Source of the DNA: an uncultured Prevotellaceae bacterium
Lineage (GTDB): Bacteria > Bacteroidota > Bacteroidia > Bacteroidales > Bacteroidaceae
Direction: 5' to 3'
Length of the DNA: 64,000 bases
Assembly (NCBI GenBank): GCA_902774925.1
Contig: CACYKE010000002.1
Coordinates: 26,951 to 90,950, forward strand
In this document: positions 18,871-26,246 of the stretch, one piece after another
How positions within the stretch are numbered: position 1 is the first letter of the stretch
Layout of the letters: every line of letters begins with the position of its first letter
Program-made: the position numbers and the translations under genes
Notes under the pieces: model-generated
What the model saw: only the letters and a program-made list of their open reading frames with translations
Database searches by the model: none
Told to the model about the DNA's origin: nothing

Positions 18871-19941
18871 TTATTCTTTACGAGTACGGACTTTGAGCCT
18901 GTAACCATTCATATTTGGTATCTCAAGAACACCGTTCTCTAGGTTAATACTGCCCGTTCCCCAGTTGCCATCAAAGTACAGGAATACACCCTTTATGCCA
19001 GCGGTGTTAATAACGCTCCATTTACCACCAGAAGGATAGTTTTTTCTATCAACGACGGTTTCAATCTCCATCTGCCTCTTTGTTTCTTCATTACTTCCCT
19101 CATGGCTAAAAGTGCCATCGGGCTTCAATGTGATTTTGTAATAGAAGGAAATATTTAATGGCATTCCTGGAGGGCAATAATCATAGTAGTAAGTGCCAAG
19201 ATACTCTTTTAATTCTTCCATTCGTTTCGCTTCTTCCTTCTTCTTCTGTTCCTCTATTTTCTTCGAGAACTTCTCAGAAATCTTATTTTCTTCTTCCTGG
19301 TTAATCGGATTCAGTTTACCAATAGAAGAATGCTTTAACGCATTACTAACATCCGAATCACTACCTTTATGGAAACACACTTCCTTGTCACCATTAATAA
19401 GCAAGTTGAATTCGTTGAATTTCAAGATATAATATTTCCTAAAAGAAAAGAAACTAACATCTTCTTTCTCCCACTTTCCATTATAGGTAAATGGCTCACC
19501 AGATTTTGTCTCACCTTCGACTTTACAATCTTGCCTAGAGTTTCCTTCGTAAAGAATTATCTTATTGATACTAGTAATACTGGTATTGGAACAGTTCTGG
19601 TCTTCTACTGTAAATGCGGCACGTCCTTCTGGTATGCTTAGAATCTCACCTTCAAAAGCACCAAGGAACCAAAGTATTGCAATAATAACAAGTCCAATTA
19701 CTGTAATGCCAATAATACCATCAAGCGTATCACTATTTCCGCTCTTTTTTGTAGTTGCACGCTTGGTTGGTCTTGAACCAGTTGATGTTTTTTTCTTTCT
19801 GGTTGTTTTTTTGGTGGTCACTTGTTTTTTGTTATCTGGCACTTGCTCACCATCCTCTGTTATCGAAGTTGATGCGCCACACTTCGGGCAGAATTTAGCT
19901 CCGAAATTTAACTCACTCCCGCATTTTGCACAATATGACAT
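18871..19941 (-). CDS. Zinc-ribbon membrane protein with C-terminal beta domain
   Basis: 356 residues. Zinc ribbon (CAKCG...CPKCG), a very basic linker (KKTTRKKKTSTGSRPTKR), a helix at about 75-95 and then two outside parts. The first is beta-rich (RAAFTVEDQNCSNTSI...). The second follows an EEQKKKEEAKRMEELK coiled coil and reads like a small beta-barrel with YYDYCPPGMPLNISFYYKI and GKWSVINTAGIKGVFLYFDG. No family assigned. Its start lies 33 bp after the secreted-protein gene, so the two are probably in one operon. Confidence 0.85.
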   Translation of the reverse strand: MSYCAKCGSELNFGAKFCPKCGASTSITEDGEQVPDNKKQVTTKKTTRKKKTSTGSRPTKRATTKKSGNSDTLDGIIGITVIGLVIIAILWFLGAFEGEILSIPEGRAAFTVEDQNCSNTSITSINKIILYEGNSRQDCKVEGETKSGEPFTYNGKWEKEDVSFFSFRKYYILKFNEFNLLINGDKEVCFHKGSDSDVSNALKHSSIGKLNPINQEEENKISEKFSKKIEEQKKKEEAKRMEELKEYLGTYYYDYCPPGMPLNISFYYKITLKPDGTFSHEGSNEETKRQMEIETVVDRKNYPSGGKWSVINTAGIKGVFLYFDGNWGTGSINLENGVLEIPNMNGYRLKVRTRKE

Positions 19942-19973
19942 AACGTTTAATTATTGACAGTTCGTTATTCTAT

Positions 19974-21806
19974 TTACAGTTTAACACCTCTCTTCTTTAA
20001 TTCCTGCTCTACATATGACCGAGCATCTGTTATCAAATCCATTCTGGGGAAATATTTTGGCGTTTCTGGGTCTGTTTCTAATTTCTTGTACATGTCATAA
20101 GCTTTCTGGTAGAAATTAACAATCTCTTTTTTGTTGTTAGAGGCTCTTGCTTTCTCACAAAAATCAGCAGCATCATTCATAGCTTTAATCACATCATCAA
20201 CTTTATATACGTTGTCAGTTGTCACGTCACTAGAAGAATAAGTTCTATTAGATTCTCTATTTGATTTTTCTACAGATTGAGCATTCTGCGTTTTTCCAAT
20301 CGTATCTTTTGCCTTGTCATATGCCTCTTTTTCTTTTGTAGTCCATTGGACATCTTTTATTACGATGACCTCTAAATCACCATTGTTGCGATGGATACGC
20401 CATGCCAGAGAAACGTTACTTCTGACAGGCATGCCATTAATGCTTGCAGGAACCCAGGTAAGTCCATTAATTAAAGCGGTAGCTCTCTTAATCATTGCGC
20501 TACTATTACTAGCATTAGAAGAACCACTAGAGGCTTTTAAATTTGAAACAGACCCATCTCTTTCCACAATAAAATCAACATTGATAATACTAGCATCAAT
20601 GATAGCATTTTCATATAGTATGACAGGATAGAAATTAAGGAAATATCTTTCTTGCTTTGCATACCATGATAATGTGTTTCCAAATGTTGCTGCGACACTT
20701 ACTTCATCCTCATCATATAATCGATAGATGTCGATTTCTTCATTCGTCGTAGATGCTCGATAATCTATGGTTCTTTTTATGTAGTTTCCTTTATTATCCT
20801 CTATTTTAATCCAATTATTTTTTTCGTCATAATAATACTTACGAGCAAAGCATTTTGGTTCTTTGTAAGTTCCACTAGTATATGTACCAGTTCTTGATTT
20901 AATCATTTTACTGATTTCCGACGATATTATTTTTCCTTCTGAATCATACAGATTATTGAATTGATATGTAGTTTGTATCTCACTGTCGCCAATTTTTTTA
21001 ACCAGCAAATCTATTTCTGAAATCCCATTATGGCTGTCATATTTGTAGCTCTTTATATATTCTCTCTCGACAGCATCACTATTTCCATTGGCATAAAATT
21101 CTTTAGCCTGTACATTAGCGACACTTCCATTTGAATATGTGTATTTAGCTTCACCTCTTTTCCTTCCAGAAATGAAAACAAATATATTCTCAATTTTATT
21201 TGAGTTGGAAAAGTAAGAATAGCGATATGAGTAATTACCATCACCAACCTTTATCTCTACCACTCTATCCTGGTTATCATAGGTATAATATATATCATTA
21301 CCTATATTGGTGATAAGCCCTTTGGTATTACGAGTTGGTTGTATATCAAAAATATATGGGTTAGCAGTACAAGGTAGAAGATGTAATTTCTCGCCTTCAA
21401 TATCACTCCAGCGATGATACCCAAAAGCATAATCATTAGTGACGGCTATTTTACCATTGAAATCAACAATCTGCCCGCTAGATACAAATTTTGATTCACA
21501 TGAGTAAACAATGAATTCCTTTTCTTTATCTTTATTGTAAAGCTCGCATGATATTTCTTTCACAGGACAATTATGCTCAAAAGGATGAATTAGGACACCA
21601 TCAAATTCAGAACACATGGAATGAACAAAGAATGGGGCTGCATACTCAACATCTCTTATATTCTCTAATGCATAATCAAACTGATAATTCTGGAAATCAT
21701 CTGATGTCCTTGGTAATCGGGACAAATCCACTTTAGTTGTAAGGTTTTGACTAGTAGATGATAATGCAAAAATAAACATTAATAAACATGGAATAATTTT
21801 CTTCAT
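19974..21806 (-). CDS. Secreted protein with YD-like repeats and TonB-C-like domain
   Basis: 610 residues with a signal peptide (about 1-19). The middle has RHS/YD-like motifs (YTYDNQDRVVEIKVGDGNYS). At about 395-475 a segment reads VDFIVERDGSVSNLKASSG...TWVPASINGMPVRSNVSLAWRI, which fits the TonB C-terminal (energy-transducing) fold. A helical tail (DVIKAMNDAADFCEKARA) ends it. It is the first gene of the zinc-ribbon cassette. The TonB-C part is a fold match by eye; no TonB N-terminal anchor is present. Confidence 0.8.
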   Translation of the reverse strand: MKKIIPCLLMFIFALSSTSQNLTTKVDLSRLPRTSDDFQNYQFDYALENIRDVEYAAPFFVHSMCSEFDGVLIHPFEHNCPVKEISCELYNKDKEKEFIVYSCESKFVSSGQIVDFNGKIAVTNDYAFGYHRWSDIEGEKLHLLPCTANPYIFDIQPTRNTKGLITNIGNDIYYTYDNQDRVVEIKVGDGNYSYRYSYFSNSNKIENIFVFISGRKRGEAKYTYSNGSVANVQAKEFYANGNSDAVEREYIKSYKYDSHNGISEIDLLVKKIGDSEIQTTYQFNNLYDSEGKIISSEISKMIKSRTGTYTSGTYKEPKCFARKYYYDEKNNWIKIEDNKGNYIKRTIDYRASTTNEEIDIYRLYDEDEVSVAATFGNTLSWYAKQERYFLNFYPVILYENAIIDASIINVDFIVERDGSVSNLKASSGSSNASNSSAMIKRATALINGLTWVPASINGMPVRSNVSLAWRIHRNNGDLEVIVIKDVQWTTKEKEAYDKAKDTIGKTQNAQSVEKSNRESNRTYSSSDVTTDNVYKVDDVIKAMNDAADFCEKARASNNKKEIVNFYQKAYDMYKKLETDPETPKYFPRMDLITDARSYVEQELKKRGVKL

Positions 21807-21873
21807 AATTATATGTTTTTAGTAGTTATAATTTTAATGTCTTTAATTTGGGAATGGATAGAATAAAAAAACG

Positions 21874-22015
21874 TGGACTACTTACTTCATCTACGCACTC
21901 TTAGGTATTGGGGATAACCATCGCTACTTTAACGAGTAAAAGCCCACGTGCTTACACGTGAGCATCAACTTTTACTCTTGTAGCATTCTTCAAATTCCCC
22001 AATTCTTAGAGTGCA
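21874..22015 (-). ncRNA. Structured RNA or leader before the zinc-ribbon cassette
   Basis: On the minus strand this forms one long irregular hairpin. The outer stem pairs 21895-21914 with 21997-22014, an inner stem pairs GAGTAAAAG (21934-21942) with CTTTTACTC (21969-21977), and the apex has CACGTG at 21945 and 21955. A CCACGT before a T-run (complement of 21874-21881) can also pair with an apical CACGTGG, giving two alternative folds. A TATTCTTG box just upstream may be the promoter. It ends about 68 bp before the secreted-protein gene, so it is either a 6S-like small RNA or a leader attenuator. The rest of 21807-22203 holds no gene. Confidence 0.5.
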
Positions 22016-22203
22016 AGAATAGAAAGCTAACGCTTCTTATCTATAAGTCTTTATTTTTTCTATGTCATACGCATACTTTTTTAAATGTTATACTTGGTGC
22101 AAATATAGTTATTATTTTTCAATTATACAAATAAAATGCTGTTTTGATATTGTTTTTTTTACGTTTTTGCACATCTTGACCAAAATGTGCAACAATTTTA
22201 TAA

Positions 22204-22620
22204 TCAAAAGAGATAAAAAAAGAAATAGACTGCCGCATATTTCACGGGTACATCTCTTGCAGTACCAAGAACATGGTTATTGCTGTCTCTGACTGTGCCA
22301 TCGTTTTCGACCTTACCAAGTGTTGAGTTGTTACGATTTCTGACAGTACCGTTGCTTTCGACTTTACCCATGTAAGAGTTATTATTATCCCTTACATCAC
22401 CATTACTACCAATCTTTCCTAGTAGATGGTTGTTGGTGTCACGAATATCACCGTTGCTATTGATATGAGCAACAACTGAATTATTGCTATTTCTGACCGT
22501 GCCATCTGTATCTATTTTTGCTATCATAGAATTATTGGCATTTCTAATCGTTTGAGCTGAGCAAAGCCCAAACCAGAACATTAATAATAGGCTAATAACA
22601 TATCTTCTTTTCATCTTCAA
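22204..22620 (-). CDS. Small secreted protein of 17-residue beta repeats
   Basis: 138 residues. A signal peptide (about 1-22) is followed by six tandem 17-residue repeats of the form T-V-R-D-x-NN-S-x-x-G-K-V-x-x-x-G. The regular glycine and Asn-Asn positions suggest a small beta-propeller or beta-flower fold such as is seen in Bacteroidales surface proteins. The promoter TAACTTTG lies at the complement of 22637-22644. It sits between the cassette RNA and the serine recombinase. Confidence 0.75.
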   Translation of the reverse strand: MKMKRRYVISLLLMFWFGLCSAQTIRNANNSMIAKIDTDGTVRNSNNSVVAHINSNGDIRDTNNHLLGKIGSNGDVRDNNNSYMGKVESNGTVRNRNNSTLGKVENDGTVRDSNNHVLGTARDVPVKYAAVYFFFYLF

Positions 22621-22636
22621 TTATTATTGATTGCTG

Positions 22637-22644
22637 CAAAGTTA
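22637..22644 (-). promoter_or_regulatory. -7 box of the repeat-protein gene
   Basis: TAACTTTG on the minus strand, 17 bp before the start codon at 22620. Confidence 0.5.
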
Positions 22645-22731
22645 GCAATTATTTCTGAAATGACAATGAAATGAAAAGAAAAGTACCAAAAAGCAATAAT
22701 GATTGCGCCGACTGGCGCAATCATTATCAGC

Positions 22732-23376
22732 CTAATAAATAGAAAACTCATTCTTCAGCCGCTGCACTGTGGCAACGCTCACATTGGTAAGCTTCGCTGT
22801 CACACGGATGCTGTAGTCCTTTTTTAAGTACAACAACACGTCCCTATACTGTTTTTCCTTCTGTTCCCTGGTTTTGACACTACCTGGTTTCCTTCCAAGC
22901 TTGCCGCCATTTCTGATGTACTGAGCACGTCCAGAATTCAGACGGTATTTAATATTCTCCCTCTCGAATTCATTCGCCATACTCAAACATGAAATATACA
23001 CAGCCATGAAGGGGTCAACACTGCCATCTTCTCGAAGCACATGGATATTCTCCTTTTGAAGATAGACATTGATGTGCTTATCGATGCAGCGTTTGATGGT
23101 CTCTAACACTTCCCAGGTCGAACGCCCCAAGCGTGACCCTTCCGAACACAGGATGCAATTTATCCCCTCTTTCTCAGCAAATGAAAGGCACTCACTCAAC
23201 ACTTCACGCTCAGAATTTTTCTTTACTCCACTGATATGTTCCTCATACACCTTCACTATTTCCAACTGGGATAGCTTGGCGTATGCCTGGAGGTCTTCCA
23301 CCTGTCTCGATGTATCTTGGCGATTCTGCTGATAGCCACTCGAACTTGTACGAGAATAGATTACTGCTGTCTTCAT
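22732..23376 (-). CDS. Serine recombinase (resolvase/invertase family)
   Basis: 214 residues. The catalytic domain shows YSRTSSS (nucleophile Ser10 by alignment), GSRLGRS with the conserved arginines, and an EFERENIKYRLNSGRA helix. A C-terminal helix-turn-helix follows (SIRVTAKLTNVSVATVQRLKN). The size fits a resolvase or DNA invertase, not a large serine integrase. It may resolve multimers or invert a segment. The only large inverted repeat I see nearby is the RNA-like structure at 21895-22014. Confidence 0.88.
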   Translation of the reverse strand: MKTAVIYSRTSSSGYQQNRQDTSRQVEDLQAYAKLSQLEIVKVYEEHISGVKKNSEREVLSECLSFAEKEGINCILCSEGSRLGRSTWEVLETIKRCIDKHINVYLQKENIHVLREDGSVDPFMAVYISCLSMANEFERENIKYRLNSGRAQYIRNGGKLGRKPGSVKTREQKEKQYRDVLLYLKKDYSIRVTAKLTNVSVATVQRLKNEFSIY

Positions 23377-23561
23377 ATTAATCTTTGATAAAACTGTGAA
23401 TACGTACTAAATTAAATCTTGACTCTTGAAGTCGAATTATTTGCTTTTTTTGATTACACCCTATTTTTTGCTTTTTATGATAACATCTACCAAAATTGCA
23501 TTTGATAAAGCACTCGAAACGTAAAATATCACTTTCATAAGCCCTATACCTCATTATATAT

Positions 23562-23585
23562 AGTGGGGGAGGTGAAGCCCCCACT
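23562..23585. terminator. Hairpin between two leftward genes
   Basis: AGTGGGGG and CCCCCACT form an 8-bp stem with an 8-base loop just downstream of the gene ending at 23589. There is no clear T-run. The rest of 23377-23588 shows no convincing gene. Confidence 0.45.
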
Positions 23586-23588
23586 CAC

Positions 23589-23942
23589 CTAGAACACCTT
23601 AAGGATTGACTCCAAGCGGAAGGAACGGAATTTTCCCATTTCTACGTCCCACACAACCTTAGTGCCATAATGTTCACGTCCCACGCCCTTAACATGTTTA
23701 CCACAAAGTGAAGGATTGGTTGTGCAGAACATCTCTCTATAGCTAAGGTCACGTTTTTGGAATATTATATGAGCCACCCCGTTGAGCTTTGCTTCAAGCT
23801 GTTCCAGCATTAAAGCTTTTGCAATACCGACTTCAAGTGAACCTGTGCGCTCAGCTATCAGATTTGCTCTCTCGATAGTTTTGTCACTTAATGCAACTGT
23901 CATGTTGGCTAATGCCACTGCTGGGATTGTTGTCTGTACCAT
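23589..23942 (-). CDS. Hypothetical protein, possible SH3-like C-terminus
   Basis: 117 residues. An N-terminal helical part (DKTIERANLIAERTGSLEVGIAKALMLEQLEAKLN) precedes a C-terminal part (KVVWDVEMGKFRSFRLESI) resembling small SH3-barrel proteins found on Bacteroidales mobile elements. Its promoter has a repressor-type palindrome in the spacer and it diverges from the XRE gene, so it is probably controlled by that regulator. Confidence 0.6.
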   Translation of the reverse strand: MVQTTIPAVALANMTVALSDKTIERANLIAERTGSLEVGIAKALMLEQLEAKLNGVAHIIFQKRDLSYREMFCTTNPSLCGKHVKGVGREHYGTKVVWDVEMGKFRSFRLESILKVF

Positions 23943-23961
23943 AATTCTTATACCTTATTAT

Positions 23962-24126
23962 ATTATTACTATGATGTTTGATTTCTGGGTACAAAGTTAT
24001 ATCATTTCTATGATATATCCAAACAAATCTGAGACTTTTTGTATCACAATTATGATATATTAACAAAACTATCATTGGAATGATAGATTCGTTAAAAGAA
24101 ATTAAGTTTTATATTAAAATTATGAT
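23962..24126. promoter_or_regulatory. Divergent control region with ATCA-N6-TGAT operators
   Basis: Three full palindromes ATCA-N6-TGAT (24001-24014, 24043-24056, 24071-24084) and two half-matching sites (23962-23975, 24113-24126). The leftward promoter is strong: TTTG (complement of 24020-24023), 20 bp, TAACTTTG (complement of 23992-23999), with the first operator inside its spacer. The rightward -7 box is TAACTTTG at 24145-24152. The arrangement fits autoregulation by the XRE protein at 24178. Confidence 0.72.
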
Positions 24127-24177
24127 AGTTTAGAAATTATGTTGTAACTTTGCTACCTAAATCAATATATCCAGATT

Positions 24178-24447
24178 ATGATACAGTTAAGAATTAAGGA
24201 AGTTGCCAAAGAACATGGGATGTCCCTTACGGATGTCTTTAATAAGACTCACTATCAGTCCCTGCCATCGTTCTACCGTCAGATAAATAACCCAGAGAGT
24301 TTAAACATGAAGACTCTCATGAAGATTGCCGATGCCATAGGATGTGAGGTGGGAGATTTTTTCATTGACAGCTATCATCCTGCATCTACTGAATCTCCCC
24401 TTGTATGTCCTCACTGTGGTAAAGAGCTAAAGATAAAGATTGAATAG
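24178..24447 (+). CDS. XRE-family regulator with C-terminal CxxC
   Basis: 89 residues. HTH_3-type domain over residues 1-65 (VAKEHGMSLTDVFNKTH, SLNMKTLMKIADAIGCEVGDFF) followed by a short tail with CPHCGKELKIKIE, half of a zinc knuckle. It is the only clear transcription factor of the element and is read divergently from 23942 across the operator cluster, so it is the likely maintenance repressor. The single CxxC pair could form a ribbon by dimerisation. Confidence 0.85.
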   Translation: MIQLRIKEVAKEHGMSLTDVFNKTHYQSLPSFYRQINNPESLNMKTLMKIADAIGCEVGDFFIDSYHPASTESPLVCPHCGKELKIKIE

Positions 24448-24532
24448 TCATTTAGGAATCAGCTAGAGCTGTGCCACTTCATTGGCTTCCCATCCCTAGT
24501 ATATCTCTGTTTGGGATTAGGAATGAACTTTC

Positions 24533-25078
24533 CTATGTTAATTCTATTAGTTCTTCATGTAACGACAATGTAGGGCGGCATCCGTCAATAATTACATATA
24601 GCTGTTTAGCCTCTTTTCCCCTCAGTCTAAGAAAGAAGTTAAGGATTTGATAATCCAAAGCCAGGATTTCCTGGTAAGCAGGAGTCGCATTTCTAAAGAA
24701 TGCAATGTCCTCCGCAAAGTTGTCATAATCACTTACGTCAAGCCAGAAACTACCGATTCTACTGGCAATGTCTTCGCACTCTGCATCGTCCATCTGGTCT
24801 ATTTTTTCACACAACGCCTTAGTGTCAATGCCCCATTTCTTGGAGACTTTACCTTCACCGTCAGCAGCTTTCATGTTGCAAACAATTGATAATCTAAGGG
24901 GGATTGTCATGCTCAGCTTAAGTCCTTTGTGGACATAGAAGACAGCATTTAATTCGTTCTCACTAAGTTTCTGGTGGTTCTTGTTTGCACCGTCCTTCAA
25001 CTCCTTAATCTTTGTAGTAATCTCAGTTGCGGTCATCTCTTTCATGTCAGCCGCAGATAAATTAATTGTTTTTACCAT
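24533..25078 (-). CDS. Hypothetical protein of the element
   Basis: 181 residues, soluble and mixed alpha/beta, with acidic stretches (EKIDQMDDAECEDIASRIG, WLDVSDYDNFAEDIAFF). No signal peptide or membrane helix and no family recognised. Last gene of the leftward block 28165 to 24533, three bases after its upstream neighbour, hence probably co-translated with it. Confidence 0.65.
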   Translation of the reverse strand: MVKTINLSAADMKEMTATEITTKIKELKDGANKNHQKLSENELNAVFYVHKGLKLSMTIPLRLSIVCNMKAADGEGKVSKKWGIDTKALCEKIDQMDDAECEDIASRIGSFWLDVSDYDNFAEDIAFFRNATPAYQEILALDYQILNFFLRLRGKEAKQLYVIIDGCRPTLSLHEELIELT

Positions 25079-25081
25079 GAT

Positions 25082-25432
25082 TTAATTATTTAAAATATTA
25101 AACTTATTGTTATACACATCGATGACATTGTGCGCAATCCTGGTCATCTGCGCATCGGTCATATCCTTGCCGAATCTGAAATCCAGCCCCTTCATGTAGT
25201 CAGAGCGTTTGATGTACAGTCCTTTGCCCCTGGCAAACACTCCACATTTATCACCTGCATTATAGCCTCTCTCACTGCAATCCACAGCCCAATCATGTTT
25301 GCCCATGTATGGGTCATAGCCTCCATAGTAGAGGTATAATGCCTTGTTACCACCAACCAGCTTGCTTTTCAACTGGTTCTTAATCACTCGTGTGAATATA
25401 CCCTTCACACTGGGTTCACAAATTTTTTTCAT
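25082..25432 (-). CDS. Hypothetical protein of the element
   Basis: 116 residues, basic and rich in Tyr, Gly and Lys (LYLYYGGYDPYMGKHDWAVDCSERGYNAGDKCGVF), no recognised domain. Close spacing to 24533-25078 and 25440-25725 indicates one operon. Its C-terminus (DAQMTRIAHNVIDVYNNKF) looks helical. Confidence 0.6.
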   Translation of the reverse strand: MKKICEPSVKGIFTRVIKNQLKSKLVGGNKALYLYYGGYDPYMGKHDWAVDCSERGYNAGDKCGVFARGKGLYIKRSDYMKGLDFRFGKDMTDAQMTRIAHNVIDVYNNKFNILNN

Positions 25433-25439
25433 ACTTTTT

Positions 25440-25725
25440 TTAATTATATAGTTCTACATCATATCGAAATAATCTCCATTTGGAATCATCCTCGCCAACC
25501 AACTCACGGGATGTAGTCTTTACAGCACAATCACCATAGAGCAAGCCGCAGAGTGCCACAGCGAACAACACATCCCTTTGCAACCCCGCTGACAGTCCAG
25601 GAATGCTTGAAGTACATGCCATCGGCACTGTAGCCTCCCTGCATCATGCCCTTCGCCTGGTCGTAGGTGTAACCCCACTGACCGTTAACGAGCTTCTGGT
25701 TGCGATATGTCTGTGCTGGCTTCAT
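25440..25725 (-). pseudogene. Small gene apparently split by a frameshift
   Basis: The reading frame from the ATG at 25725 (MKPAQTYRNQKLVNGQWGYT...) runs to about 25590 in good coding style. The continuation (LFAVALCGLLYGDCAVKTTS...DVELYN) lies in another frame ending at 25440. Together they make one protein of about 95 residues. The shift falls near 25565-25600. It could be a true mutation, a sequencing error or programmed. No family recognised. Confidence 0.5.
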
Positions 25726-25757
25726 ACCTTATTTTTTCAAGAACTCCTGGCGATTTG

Positions 25758-25904
25758 CTAGACAAGGGCAGACCATGCCAGTTGCTCGGCTGATAGATTC
25801 AGCTTCACACCCACCTTCCGCTCGATGGAGCTGACCTTCGCTGGGTCAATCTCGCCTCGAAGGATGAGCTGTGCAATCCTGGATGTCAACTTGTCTGCGT
25901 TCAT
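25758..25904 (-). CDS. Small basic protein, 48 residues
   Basis: ATG at 25904, stop at 25758. Sequence of the type MNADKLTSRIAQLILRGEID...ERKVGVKLNLSAEQLAW, with an amphipathic helix. It lies in line with the leftward gene block after a long untranslated gap. No family recognised, but the composition is coding-like. Confidence 0.5.
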   Translation of the reverse strand: MNADKLTSRIAQLILRGEIDPAKVSSIERKVGVKLNLSAEQLAWSALV

Positions 25905-26246
25905 AATCGTCTAACAGTTCATTCTTTATCCTACTTGGCACAGGGTTTTCCTGTGTTGCTATGAGAGACTATCATCCCTATAGTGCCACGCCAATACTGG
26001 CTTGTCACCTTAACCCTATACTTAAATAAAGTTCTGGATGTTGCACTTCCTGTTAATGAACAGGACTCACTGGAAGTTTATTCTATGGAGCCTGATGCTG
26101 CCATTCTGTGACAGGGCATCAAACCCAACTTCCCTTTTTGTTTTTAAAGCGTACATTTTTATTAGTTATGGCTACTATCTTCCCAGACCACAGCCATGAG
26201 ATAAAATTTGAAACATTATAAAATATGAAATATAAGTCAATTCTTC
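25905..26246 (-). promoter_or_regulatory. Untranslated gap with hairpin and shared motif
   Basis: No gene seen in 342 bp. It holds a CACAGG-loop-CCTGTG hairpin near 25955-25972 and the motif GCTACTATCTTC (26171-26182). Related copies of that motif lie at 28258-28269 and 28422-28434, before another gene of the same block. It is probably a long 5' leader for the small leftward genes. Confidence 0.4.

Noticed and set aside
22734-23376. Invertible promoter switch controlled by the serine recombinase
   Set aside because: I found no pair of inverted recombination sites flanking a promoter nearby.
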